A stretch of 35,710 bases of DNA from an uncultured Granulosicoccaceae bacterium. Its GTDB lineage: Bacteria > Pseudomonadota > Gammaproteobacteria > Granulosicoccales > Granulosicoccaceae. The notes below the pieces were generated by a model, which saw only the letters and a list, made by a program, of their open reading frames with translations, ran no database searches and was not told the DNA's origin. The number at the start of each line of letters is the position of its first letter. The stretch's first letter is position 1. This document shows, in pieces, positions 1-7,370 of this stretch. The stretch covers positions 1-35,710 of the forward strand of contig CALGLE010000046.1 in the NCBI GenBank assembly GCA_937930305.1, given 5' to 3'. The position numbers and the translations under genes were made by a program.

Positions 1-525
1 CTGATCAACAAAGCCACCGCAAGCGCAACCTTTACCGAGGAATATCAGCAGTTCATTAAGACGTGCTCATTCTTCTTTCTTGCCACCTCAGGAGCTGTGA
101 CGACAGATTGTTCCTTTAAAGGCGGACCGAACAGTTTCGTAAAAATTACCGGTCCTGATACGTTGGTGTTCCCAGACTACGACGGCAACCGGATGTACAA
201 GTCACTGGGCAACATTATTGAGAATCCGAACGTGGGTTTGCTGTTCATCAAGTTTGATGCAGAAGAGAGCGCTCGGTACCTGCGGGTTCGGGTCAATGGC
301 AAAGCAACCCTATATGATGAACACCCACACAAAGCGGACTTCCCCGGTGCCAAGCGATTGGTGGAAGTGAAAACGGAACATATTTATCTGAATTGCGGGC
401 GCTACATCCCCGAGATGCAATTGGTTGCCGCCTCGCGCCACATACCTGAGGCGGGTAAAAAGCAACCGGTGCCAGGTTGGAAGATGAAGCCGGGGATAAA
501 GGAGGCTTTGGAAGGCTCTGAGTAA
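1..525 (+). CDS. Pyridoxamine 5'-phosphate oxidase-like FMN-binding protein (5' end outside window)
   Basis: The frame is open from the first base of the window, so the true start lies to the left; 174 residues are visible. The segment with FFFLATSG, then VKITGPDTLVFPDYDGNRM and later IIENPNVGLLFI is the split-barrel core of the PNPOx-like flavin/nucleotide-binding family (FLATSG strand, a substrate-facing loop, then the N-P-x-V-x-L-L-F-I strand). Such proteins usually bind FMN or F420 and act on small molecules in the cytoplasm; the substrate cannot be read from sequence. A GTG at position 97 could be mistaken for the start, but it falls inside the conserved barrel, so it is not. It ends 91 bases before a MarR-type gene on the same strand and could be one of its targets, although only adjacency supports that. 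Confidence 0.8.
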   Translation: MINKATASATFTEEYQQFIKTCSFFFLATSGAVTTDCSFKGGPNSFVKITGPDTLVFPDYDGNRMYKSLGNIIENPNVGLLFIKFDAEESARYLRVRVNGKATLYDEHPHKADFPGAKRLVEVKTEHIYLNCGRYIPEMQLVAASRHIPEAGKKQPVPGWKMKPGIKEALEGSE

Positions 526-564
526 CCATTGAACGGTTAAGCTTTCACAAAGGCTTTGCGCGAT

Positions 565-600
565 GGTAAATTAGTGGTAAATTAGTTAAACAATTAACTA
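565..600. promoter_or_regulatory. Candidate MarR operator: tandem 11-mer plus 7-bp palindrome
   Basis: Two exact head-to-tail copies of GGTAAATTAGT (565-575, 576-586) run into a perfect inverted repeat TAGTTAA-N4-TTAACTA (583-600). It ends 16 bases before the marR start. AT-rich palindromes of this size in this place are typical MarR-family autoregulatory operators, so repression of marR itself is the likely function. Binding is inferred, not shown. Confidence 0.55.
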
Positions 601-616
601 TTCACTAGCTTAATCA

Positions 617-1048
617 ATGCAAGCCTTCGACAGCTCGTTCCCGATGATTCTTAACCGTGCATTGGATGCCGTCATGCCCGCCTATCGTGATCTTTTTACC
701 GGTTACGATCTGACTGAGCAGCAATGGCGTGTCATGCGCGTAATTTGGACCAATGAGGATGTCACCTCATCGCATTTATCGGAACGTACCTTGCTGTCAC
801 CACCGAGTTTGGTGAGCATTATTGATCGCCTTGTGAAGAAGGGGTTTGTATCGCGCGTGCGCTGCGTTGACGATCGCCGGCAGGTATTCATTGTTGCCAC
901 GAAGCAAGGGTTAAAGCTGCAGAAAGAAGTCACCCCTAAAGTAGTTGCCATCCAAGAGCAAATACAAAACTCGGTGTCGAAAAAAGAGTGGGATTCCCTG
1001 CAGCGAATTTTAGGCAAAATAACCACAGCTATGCAGACAGATGCCTAA
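617..1048 (+). CDS. MarR-family transcriptional regulator, HpaR-like
   Basis: This is a 143-residue winged-helix protein of normal length for MarR regulators. LTEQQWRVMRVIW (about residues 35-47) matches the start of the DNA-binding domain as in HpaR, followed by a recognition region LLSPPSLVSIIDRLVKKG (about 62-79) and the wing RCVDDRRQVFIVATKQG (about 85-101) with the conserved D-x-R. It therefore probably acts as a dimeric, ligand-relieved repressor of aromatic-acid or stress genes; no hydroxyphenylacetate genes are nearby, so the HpaR similarity concerns subfamily, not proven role. No good Shine-Dalgarno precedes the ATG. The palindrome at 583-600 suggests autoregulation. Confidence 0.88.
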   Translation: MQAFDSSFPMILNRALDAVMPAYRDLFTGYDLTEQQWRVMRVIWTNEDVTSSHLSERTLLSPPSLVSIIDRLVKKGFVSRVRCVDDRRQVFIVATKQGLKLQKEVTPKVVAIQEQIQNSVSKKEWDSLQRILGKITTAMQTDA

Positions 1049-1081
1049 AGTGGTTTCCGGTTGCTGCCACAAGTTTCTACT

Positions 1082-1151
1082 TTAGCCATCAAGGTTTTGA
1101 TTTCTGTCCCAGCTCATTAGCCGTCAAGGCTTTGATTTCTGCCGAAGCTCG
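1082..1151. repeat. Imperfect 35-bp tandem duplication at the 3' end of the EamA remnant
   Basis: Unit 1 (1082-1116) and unit 2 (1117-1151) both begin TTAGCC and share the GATTTCTG block. Read on the minus strand, each unit encodes the end of an EamA protein, E-L-x-Q-K-S-K-P-stop, so the duplicated element is the last codons plus the stop of the neighbouring pseudogene. The units have diverged at several positions, so the duplication is not recent. Confidence 0.75.
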
Positions 1152-1255
1152 CTGGAGATCAGCAAAGCCAAACCCAATAACAAAATACCAATGCCGGCAT
1201 AAGTTTTCATTAGCAGAATGCCAATATCTCGGAACTGCAAGGCAGGCATCTCGTT
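1124..1255 (-). pseudogene. Remnant of a second EamA/DMT transporter gene with an internal deletion
   Basis: Two blocks match the intact EamA gene at 2446-3348. Bases 1124-1210 match 2446-2530 at roughly 90 % and bases 1212-1255 match 2684-2727 at about 86 % (counted by eye). Parental bases 2531-2683 are missing: 153 bases, exactly 51 codons. Translated, the remnant reads NEMPALQFRDIGILL joined in frame to MKTYAGIGILLLGLALLI and on to QKSKP-stop, against NEIPALQLRELGILL and MKTFVGIGILLLGLALLI in the parent. Nothing upstream of 1255 still matches, so only the C-terminal part of a diverged paralogue survives. It cannot encode a working ten-helix transporter. Confidence 0.85.
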
Positions 1256-1701
1256 TTGACGTCGTGCTCGACCAAACTCTTTGCAATGGATTGATATACG
1301 TATTGGGTGTTAGTCGTCATGAGGGCATTTGCTGGAGATAAGATCCTAAGGGTACTCTACCGAAGACCTTACCAAAGTATGAACCCGATAAATCTACACA
1401 TAATAGCGGGCAGGTAGGCGTTTGGCGGGATTCACAGCAGAGACCGCCGGATGAGGGGATTTATATACTTTGGCTTTACATGCCGGATAACTGTAGGATT
1501 ACCTAAATAAGCCGTAGTTTGGCCTGCTATGGTAGTGCCTGACAGCCATTTCTTGCCCGGAGGCATCGTTTGGTTTGACAACAGTCAAAGTAAACGATTG
1601 GCAACTGATCGCAAAAAAAAGGAAATGAAGCGCGAGGAACCCACAACGCATACCTCGTGTTTGAAAGTGCAACAGTATCGAAGCTAGGGAATGATTTTTT
1701 T
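1256..1701. other. Non-coding stretch between the EamA remnant and the lipoprotein gene
   Basis: No open frame here looks like a gene. The only structure found is a perfect inverted repeat TTTGAC-AACA-GTCAAA at 1574-1589, about 110 bases before the lipoprotein start. It includes a TTGACA hexamer (1575-1580) but no convincing -10 box at the right distance, so it may be an operator rather than a promoter. The stretch next to 1255 probably contains unrecognisable remains of the decayed transporter gene. Confidence 0.5.
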
Positions 1702-2367
1702 ATGAAAATTCTAACTGTACTCATGGCCACCACAAGTGTGTTTCTATACGCTTGCGATCCGTCAGCGAAAGAACGCGATTGCGGCGTTTTTGATCATCCA
1801 CAACTTAGTACGTGGCAGGCAGACCAAACTGCAGGTACGGTTCAATTTAGTAGCGATGACGGGTCGATCAATACCTTTGATCGCAGTGCTATGGTACTCA
1901 ATGAGCCATTCGTCGGCTCGAACTCAGCGCAAAGCAGCGACGAAGTCACTTGCTTTCTAACCGCAACATCCAAACTGGTCGCGCAAGATGGCGAATTAGC
2001 GATAAACTCTCAATACTTACAAATAGAGCAGTTCGATCTTGACCCGGCGGACGAGAGACTCGAACTCCAAGCGTCTATTGAATCTCCGGTAGGAACAAGA
2101 TTAACCGGAGGCTTCGATGCAGGTCTTGGTGGCCCAAACGATCAGAACACGACATCGCCGAGCAATAATGTAGAGTTTATCGGTGACGTCACCATCGGTG
2201 GCGTCGCATACGAAAACGTGATGCATATTGATGCCTTTGGCGGCATAGTTGAGCCGATTTCTGTTGCACCCGCTGCTACAAGAATTTCGCGATTAACTTA
2301 CGCGCATGAGTTTGGGTTAGTGTCGTTTGTGGATGCAAACGGGAAACTCTTTGTGCGAATGCCATAG
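1702..2367 (+). CDS. Predicted lipoprotein of unknown function
   Basis: The chosen start, MKILTVLMATTSVFLYAC, gives a typical short lipoprotein signal: one lysine, a hydrophobic core and a lipobox-like L-Y-A-C with Cys18 as the lipidated residue. A GTG 15 codons upstream would bury this signal and is rejected. Asp follows the cysteine; in Enterobacteria Asp at +2 retains lipoproteins in the inner membrane, so this protein may stay there. The mature part (about 204 residues) is acidic, starts with a Cys-rich segment and contains a Gly/Asn-rich stretch near residues 145-170, in keeping with a secreted beta-rich domain. I do not recognise the family. The gene converges on the EamA transporter, with 78 bases between their ends. 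Confidence 0.7.
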   Translation: MKILTVLMATTSVFLYACDPSAKERDCGVFDHPQLSTWQADQTAGTVQFSSDDGSINTFDRSAMVLNEPFVGSNSAQSSDEVTCFLTATSKLVAQDGELAINSQYLQIEQFDLDPADERLELQASIESPVGTRLTGGFDAGLGGPNDQNTTSPSNNVEFIGDVTIGGVAYENVMHIDAFGGIVEPISVAPAATRISRLTYAHEFGLVSFVDANGKLFVRMP

Positions 2368-2445
2368 TAGCTTAGCCTGCTCAGGCAAGGTTACGAATCC
2401 GCGAGCGCGGTAGTGTGGAGGCCACTGTTGGTTCTTAGTTAATCA

Positions 2446-3348
2446 TCAGGGGTTCGATTTCTGCCGAAGCTCGCTGGATATCAGCAAAGCCAAACCCAGT
2501 AACAAAATACCAATGCCAACAAAAGTTTTCATCGAAGGTCGCTCACCCAATATAGACACAGCGAACACCAAAGCGGCGATGGGCTCCATCAACGCTAAAG
2601 CGATGCCGGTTGCTCCGCTAACAAAACGCAAACCGTAACTAAACAGTAGGTAAGCCAACCCGGTTGCCACCACACCCAGCCACAGCAGAATGCCGAGCTC
2701 TCGGAGCTGCAATGCAGGTATCTCGTTAAACAGACCCGTGCTAATGATTGCGATTAACGCAGCCAGTGTGAATGTTACGGTGGCGGAAACGAGTGGGGGT
2801 GTGGTTTTTATAATTCGTTTCGTGGCGATTCCGTAAACGGCATAAGAAAGACCGCTGAGTAAACACAAAGCAACGCCACTCAAAGGCCAGCTGGCAGCGC
2901 CTGAATTCAGCTCTGTGATCATAACCAATCCGAATACTGCGATGCCCACACCTAGCCACCAAGTTCTGGCAGGTGCCTGGCGTGAATAAAGCGTTTCAAG
3001 AATGCCAGCCCATATTGGCCCACTGCCTAGGGCCAGTGCGGTGCCGCCTGCTACGCTGGTTATTCTGATGCCCGCAAAGAAGGCCAAATTGTAAACAGCC
3101 ATCCCTATAGCTGCGATCAGAAAAAAGTGTAAATGAAGTGTACGTAATTGCTCTAGCTTGAAATAAGCGGGATGAACAAAAGCTAAGCAAATCAAAAAAA
3201 AGCCGCTGGATACCAGCAATCGAAGGGTGCCGATCCAAAGCGATGACAGTGATAGGGGGGCAAAAGCTTGCGCTGTGCCCGTGGTACCCCATAGAACGGC
3301 TGCCCCGAGTATCAACGCGACACCCAAAGCTTTTTTCTCAATATTCAT
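2446..3348 (-). CDS. EamA-family (DMT superfamily) transporter
   Basis: The 300-residue protein has ten hydrophobic segments in two repeated EamA halves. The first opens with the diagnostic ILGAAVLWGTTGTAQAF; the second with LCLLSGLSYAVYGIATKR and ends GIALALMEPIAALVFAVSILGE, a very typical EamA signature around helices 8-9. These inner-membrane proteins usually export metabolites or amino acids; the substrate is unknown. I start at ATG 3348 (MNIEKKALG); a TTG six codons earlier is less likely. Neither has a clear ribosome-binding site. A decayed relative of this gene lies at 1124-1255. The gene follows the Tat-exported protein on the same strand, but a strong hairpin (3468-3499) separates the two, so they are probably independent units. 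Confidence 0.9.
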   Translation of the reverse strand: MNIEKKALGVALILGAAVLWGTTGTAQAFAPLSLSSLWIGTLRLLVSSGFFLICLAFVHPAYFKLEQLRTLHLHFFLIAAIGMAVYNLAFFAGIRITSVAGGTALALGSGPIWAGILETLYSRQAPARTWWLGVGIAVFGLVMITELNSGAASWPLSGVALCLLSGLSYAVYGIATKRIIKTTPPLVSATVTFTLAALIAIISTGLFNEIPALQLRELGILLWLGVVATGLAYLLFSYGLRFVSGATGIALALMEPIAALVFAVSILGERPSMKTFVGIGILLLGLALLISSELRQKSNP

Positions 3349-3467
3349 GGGGGTGAGTATGGGCAAAACGGTTTAGCTAAAGTGTAGACAAAAGACCACA
3401 GGAACTTCAGCTTTTATTTCGAATGGCGTGAGCGCTCAAATGAACGCTGATATCGAATTATTGGTGT

Positions 3468-3499
3468 CATGCTGACGACCTGTTTCAGTCGTCAGCATG
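3468..3499 (-). terminator. Strong hairpin after the Tat-exported protein gene
   Basis: Perfect 12-bp stem CATGCTGACGAC / GTCGTCAGCATG with an 8-base loop, 39 bases past the stop of the minus-strand gene at 3539. No T-run follows the stem on either strand, so it is an atypical intrinsic terminator or a transcript-stabilising hairpin. Its place between two co-directional genes suggests it ends the upstream transcript. Confidence 0.5.
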
Positions 3500-3538
3500 C
3501 TTGACTGCTTAGTTACGAAAATTCATCGGTACCAACGC

Positions 3539-4027
3539 TTATGCAAAAGGACGCGTTTCGTTCACTGTGATATGAATGGGTACACCTTGAGTGGTTGTCG
3601 CCGTGGCGGATGTCTGCAGTACTCGGCTAAGCGATTGCCCTTGCAGCATCAATTCATTGAGTTTCATTCTATCCCCATGTGGTGTCATATGTACGCTGAC
3701 GCTTTCACCGGGTGCCAAAACCAGTGGCTTGTTGGCAGTCAGTGCTGCCACATCGAATTTGCCACGAAAGGTTGTCACACCATGAGGTGTTAGAGATTCT
3801 ATATTTAATGTGTCATCACCGGCATTGATAAACACCGCTTCGATGTCGTTAGCGCGTGGTGATATGCGGGTTTGAATGGCGAGATGGCCTTCGGTAGCCT
3901 GTGACGGTAGTTTCTGTGCGTTACCGTCCGTGCCAGCGAATGCCTGAGTTGCTAAGCCGGCCGTTGCTGAACCTGCAGCGACAGCTGCCATACCTTTTAA
4001 TGTACGGCGTTTGGCTAAATCGGTCAT
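3539..4027 (-). CDS. Small exported protein with twin-arginine signal, unknown function
   Basis: From ATG 4027 the protein begins MTDLAKRRTLKGMAAVAAG and reaches a likely cleavage site near A-T-Q-A-F-A-G (residue about 31). The RR-T-L-K pair followed by a mild hydrophobic stretch is a Tat signal, so a folded, perhaps cofactor-bearing, protein of about 130 residues is expected in the periplasm. An AGGAAAG ribosome-binding site 8 bases upstream decides this start over a longer frame. The mature part reads as a beta-sandwich: ISPRANDIEAVFINAGDDT, VLAPGESVSVHMTPHG and a C-terminal VPIHITVNET. Several His and Met residues (HMTPHGDRMKLNELM) could bind metal, as in periplasmic copper-chaperone-like folds, but that is only a suggestion. 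I do not recognise the family. Confidence 0.75.
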   Translation of the reverse strand: MTDLAKRRTLKGMAAVAAGSATAGLATQAFAGTDGNAQKLPSQATEGHLAIQTRISPRANDIEAVFINAGDDTLNIESLTPHGVTTFRGKFDVAALTANKPLVLAPGESVSVHMTPHGDRMKLNELMLQGQSLSRVLQTSATATTTQGVPIHITVNETRPFA

Positions 4028-4200
4028 GGGTGATCTTTCCTGCGTCGAATGTCTTATTACTATCAGGTCGTGAGTGGACAATTACAAGAAATTTTGACAG
4101 TTTTGGCACAGTTAGACACGTGTAATGGGCCTAATACCCAATATATATCCCAATTAACGATTGCTGATTCATAAATTCATTGGCGTCACGGTGCGTTATT

Positions 4201-5406
4201 TTACGACTTAACCTCGTGCGGTTTCGCGTCTTTGGAGAACAGATAGATCATCAAAGCAAACCCTGAAAATCCCACGTATGTCCAAAACACCGATTGATAT
4301 GCGGTAACGGATGAAGGGTCGGTATGTTGATTAGCTACAGAGCCCGTTAAGTACTGCATCGCACCGGCGCCAAATATTGTAGTGAAGTTCAGCAGTGTGA
4401 CTCCACGACCTGTTAAAGCCTCCGGTACAAATGATCGACCATGTGCCATCAGCACACCATAAGAGGTTCCGAATAAACCCACGGCCACGAACAACAAACT
4501 TACTTGCATGAATGAAGCGGTGGGTTGGAACGCCAGCAGGGCGATAGCAACCATCGTTAGAAGGTTACCGACGAAAATGATCCACTTTCTGGTGTTAAGA
4601 ATTTTATCTAGCGGGCCGTAAACGATACTGCCGATAATCATAGCAATACCCATCGCCAGTGTGACTTTACCAATGGCAATACTGTCAGCATTAAATACGT
4701 TTGCTAAAAAAGGCCCTGCCCACAGGCCGCGCAAATTGGCAACCGGTGCATAGAGCACCAAACCCATTAGCAGAATTGGCCATAAGGCTTTTATTTTTAG
4801 CAGTTCTATAAAGCCAGCTAAACCCGTATTGTTGCCCGGTTGCTGCTCTGGGTCTTTCACTTTAAGCAGAATCAGCACAGCAACCATTGCCGTACTGACT
4901 GCAATAGCAATCATCACCGGGCGCCATCCAAACTGTGCCGTGGCCGCAGCTAAAGGGGCAGCACTGGCTAGATTGCCAATGTTGCCAAAAGCAACAATCC
5001 AAGACGTTAAAATGGCCAACTGTTTCGCTTCGAAGGTGCGAGCAAAAATAAACAACGAACCCATCAGCACGGGCGCACAACCGATGCCAATTAAACTCAT
5101 CGCTAACACAATCATCCACGGCTTTGAAGCAATCGCGAATAACAGCACACCAGCGGTACCCGCCACACCAAATAAATACGCGACGGTGCGACGTGGGCCC
5201 ATGCGATCTAGCATCACGCCCACAGGGAACTGCATTAACCCAAAGACGATAAACCAAGCGGCAGCCGCAGTGGATAAATCCGATTGTGTGGCGTTAAGTT
5301 CCGTACTGAGTTCGGTGGTAAGAACCGGTAAGAAGGCTCGAAAGAATTGCGAATAAATATACGCAATGCCGAGCCCTAACAGCCCGATAAAAGAGGCAGA
5401 TCGCAC
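4201..5406 (-). CDS. Major facilitator superfamily transporter
   Basis: The 401-residue protein has twelve hydrophobic segments. The loop between helices 2 and 3, GVMLDRMGPRRTVAY, is the classic MFS A-motif (G-x-x-x-D-R-x-G-R-R). It starts with GTG whose first base is the last base of the TAG stop of the monooxygenase gene upstream (TAGTG), so the two genes are almost certainly co-translated. The upstream gene suggests that this carrier imports the substrate of the monooxygenase or exports its product (for instance sulfite); sequence alone cannot decide. The C-terminus is short, positively charged and cytoplasmic. Confidence 0.9.
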   Translation of the reverse strand: MRSASFIGLLGLGIAYIYSQFFRAFLPVLTTELSTELNATQSDLSTAAAAWFIVFGLMQFPVGVMLDRMGPRRTVAYLFGVAGTAGVLLFAIASKPWMIVLAMSLIGIGCAPVLMGSLFIFARTFEAKQLAILTSWIVAFGNIGNLASAAPLAAATAQFGWRPVMIAIAVSTAMVAVLILLKVKDPEQQPGNNTGLAGFIELLKIKALWPILLMGLVLYAPVANLRGLWAGPFLANVFNADSIAIGKVTLAMGIAMIIGSIVYGPLDKILNTRKWIIFVGNLLTMVAIALLAFQPTASFMQVSLLFVAVGLFGTSYGVLMAHGRSFVPEALTGRGVTLLNFTTIFGAGAMQYLTGSVANQHTDPSSVTAYQSVFWTYVGFSGFALMIYLFSKDAKPHEVKS

Positions 5407-6563
5407 TAACGCCGCTCGCCAACACCCAGTGGTGTGGCCGGCACAGCAGACGGAACACGGCCATAGGCTTCAGGCAACGAAACGGTTTCCAGGTGGGGTA
5501 AAACTTTTTTACCAAAAATCTCACATTCTTCGATGTGTGGGTAGCCTGAAAAGATGAAAGAACGAATACCCATCTTACGATAGCGCTCAATTTTATCCAT
5601 GACTTGATCAACGCTACCCACAAGGGCTGCACCACAACCCGAGCGAGCACGTGAAATGCCAGTCCAAAGATGCGGTTCCACATAGCCACCATCATCGGCC
5701 TGTTTGCGTTGTTCCTTTTGGAAAGAGACGCCCAGTGTTTTTGCATCTAGAGCGCGATTTCGAATGGCTTCGCCTTGCTCATCGTCTAACTTTGAAACTA
5801 AGCTTTCCGCGTAGTCTCTGGCTTCGTTTTCGGTATCCCGCACAATCATATGAACCCGCAGACCGTAGTCGAGCACACGCCCATGGGCAGCGGCGCGCTC
5901 ATGAACAGCTTTCATTCGATCCGCTAAGGTGGCTTCAGGTTCTGGCCACATAAGGTATACATCACAAAATTGGCCACACAGTTCTAGTGCGTCTGGGGAG
6001 TATCCGCCGAAGTATAAAAGTGGACCCCCATTTTGCTGATAGGGGCGAACAGGATCGGTGTTCAATCCATTGAGTTGATAAATCTCGCCATTGTAATTAA
6101 TTTCATCTTGCGTCCAAGCTTGGCGCAGAATTTCTACCACCTCTCGTGAGCGTTGGTAGCGATAAGGGCTGGGCGCATCTTCACCGGGAAAGTTTGATGA
6201 GATGACGTTTAGTGTTAAACGCCCTTGCATGATGTGATCGAGCGTAGCAACCGTTCGAGCCAACATAGCCGGATGCAATTCCCCACAACGAATGGCAGCA
6301 AGCAAATTCATTTGCTTTAGATGCGGTGCCACCGCTGATGTGAATGTGAGTGTGTCTTGGCCTACCTGATAAGAAGAGGGGCACAGCATGTTACGAAAAC
6401 CCAGTTCATCGGCCTTGATGGCGATGTCTCGTGTGTTTTCCCAACTGGAACGTAAATCCCCTTCGGGAACACCCAAATAGCGGTAATCATCGCTGCAGAT
6501 GGGTGCGAACCACGATACTTCAGAGCCGGTTAATGCTTCGCTAGTAACAGGAACAACGCTCAT
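5406..6563 (-). CDS. LLM-class FMNH2-dependent monooxygenase, alkanesulfonate monooxygenase (SsuD)-like
   Basis: The 385-residue protein is a bacterial-luciferase-like TIM barrel. The arrangement LLAAIRCGELHPAMLARTVATLD, LLYFGGYSPDALELCGQFCDVYLMW, GLRVHMIVRDTENEA and, near the C-terminus, LVGSVDQVMDKIERY then FIFSGYPHIEECEIFG closely follows SsuD, including the SGYPH(L/I)EE block. SsuD-type enzymes use reduced FMN and oxygen to split C-S bonds of sulfonates, releasing sulfite and an aldehyde; sulfoquinovose monooxygenase belongs to the same group. No flavin reductase is next to it, so FMNH2 would come from elsewhere. A GGAG sits 7 bases before ATG 6563. It is divergent from a GntR/UTRA regulator 47 bases away, the likely control protein. 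Other LLM substrates cannot be excluded. Confidence 0.85.
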   Translation of the reverse strand: MSVVPVTSEALTGSEVSWFAPICSDDYRYLGVPEGDLRSSWENTRDIAIKADELGFRNMLCPSSYQVGQDTLTFTSAVAPHLKQMNLLAAIRCGELHPAMLARTVATLDHIMQGRLTLNVISSNFPGEDAPSPYRYQRSREVVEILRQAWTQDEINYNGEIYQLNGLNTDPVRPYQQNGGPLLYFGGYSPDALELCGQFCDVYLMWPEPEATLADRMKAVHERAAAHGRVLDYGLRVHMIVRDTENEARDYAESLVSKLDDEQGEAIRNRALDAKTLGVSFQKEQRKQADDGGYVEPHLWTGISRARSGCGAALVGSVDQVMDKIERYRKMGIRSFIFSGYPHIEECEIFGKKVLPHLETVSLPEAYGRVPSAVPATPLGVGERR

Positions 6564-6610
6564 ACAAAAGCTCCAATTAGGTCATGTGCTAGGTAGTGAA
6601 TGAATAGTGT

Positions 6611-7351
6611 ATGATTTTCCACATAATGATTCAAGAAAATTCACCACTCACAGCTTCTGTACCTCGTTTCATGCAGCTTACCGAGCTCTTACAGCGTGAG
6701 ATATTTGGCGGCCAGTATCTGCCTGGTGACCGGCTTCCGCCGGAGAGTCAACTGGCGTCGCACTTGAATGTGGCCGTGGGTACCTTGCGCAAAGCAATGG
6801 CCGAACTGGAATCCAGGGGCTTGGTGGAGCGCCGTCAAGGGTCTGGGACCTATGTAAAAAAGAGCGATGCGTTGCCGCCAGAGAACCAAGCTGCGGTGTA
6901 TCAATTTTTTCGGCTTGAACGTTTGGATGGTGGCGGCCTGCCCGGTGCGCAAGTGCTGGATGTGGACTTGGTCGCTTGTGCGAGAACCGCTAAGCAACTC
7001 AAACTGGACGCCCGTTCAAAGCATTGGCGCATTCGAAGAATTCGAACACTTGATCAAACGCCAGTGGCTGCAGAGCAAATCTGTATCGCCGCTAAGCACG
7101 CCAAGCGTCTGCGAGCTGAAGATTTATCCGACTCTTTATATAATCATTACCGTGAGCATTTCAATCAATGGATTGTTCGCGTCGAAGATTCCGTTGGTTG
7201 CGAGCCTGCGCCAGGCTGGTTTAACCCTTCATCAACGCGCGATTGTGGCGTGGTGCACAGGACTGCTTGGAACCAACTCGATGAGGTTGCTGAGGTATCG
7301 ACAACCTGGTTTGATCCGGCACAATGTCGATACACGGCCAGATGGTCTTGA
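6611..7351 (+). CDS. GntR-family regulator with UTRA (HutC-type) domain
   Basis: The N-terminal winged helix is clear: LLQREIFGGQYLPGDRLPPE, then LASHLNVAVGTLRKAMAELE and GLVERRQGSGTYV, which ends the wing. The remaining about 150 residues form the ligand-binding UTRA domain, with RIRRIRTLDQTPVAAEQI in the middle and the usual end GVVHRTAWNQLDEVAEVST, TWFDPAQCRY. UTRA regulators bind sugars, sugar phosphates or amino-acid derivatives and repress neighbouring catabolic genes. The ATG at 6626 (MIQENSPLT) is an alternative start; neither has a good ribosome-binding site. It shares a very short divergent region with the monooxygenase/MFS pair and is followed 19 bases later by the Gfo/Idh gene, so it probably controls all three. 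Confidence 0.9.
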   Translation: MIFHIMIQENSPLTASVPRFMQLTELLQREIFGGQYLPGDRLPPESQLASHLNVAVGTLRKAMAELESRGLVERRQGSGTYVKKSDALPPENQAAVYQFFRLERLDGGGLPGAQVLDVDLVACARTAKQLKLDARSKHWRIRRIRTLDQTPVAAEQICIAAKHAKRLRAEDLSDSLYNHYREHFNQWIVRVEDSVGCEPAPGWFNPSSTRDCGVVHRTAWNQLDEVAEVSTTWFDPAQCRYTARWS

Positions 7352-7370
7352 CCAGTTTTTGGTGCTTTAA

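Noticed and set aside
1082..1151. Repeat pair considered as CRISPR or iteron
   Set aside because: Only two adjacent units without spacers, and both encode the same protein end on the minus strand; it is a duplicated gene terminus.
1089..1286. 65-residue minus-strand open frame over the EamA remnant
   Set aside because: It is out of frame with most of the transporter homology; the readable EamA text is in another frame, so this is a chance frame over a pseudogene.
4028..4200. Promoter for the Tat-exported protein (TTGTCC-N16-TAATAA on the minus strand)
   Set aside because: Matches to consensus are too weak and several equally poor alternatives exist in this AT-rich gap.
6867..7370. Frameshift in the GntR/UTRA gene, suggested by a second long overlapping plus-strand frame
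   Set aside because: The main frame keeps the full UTRA ending (TWFDPAQCRY) up to its stop, so no frameshift is needed.
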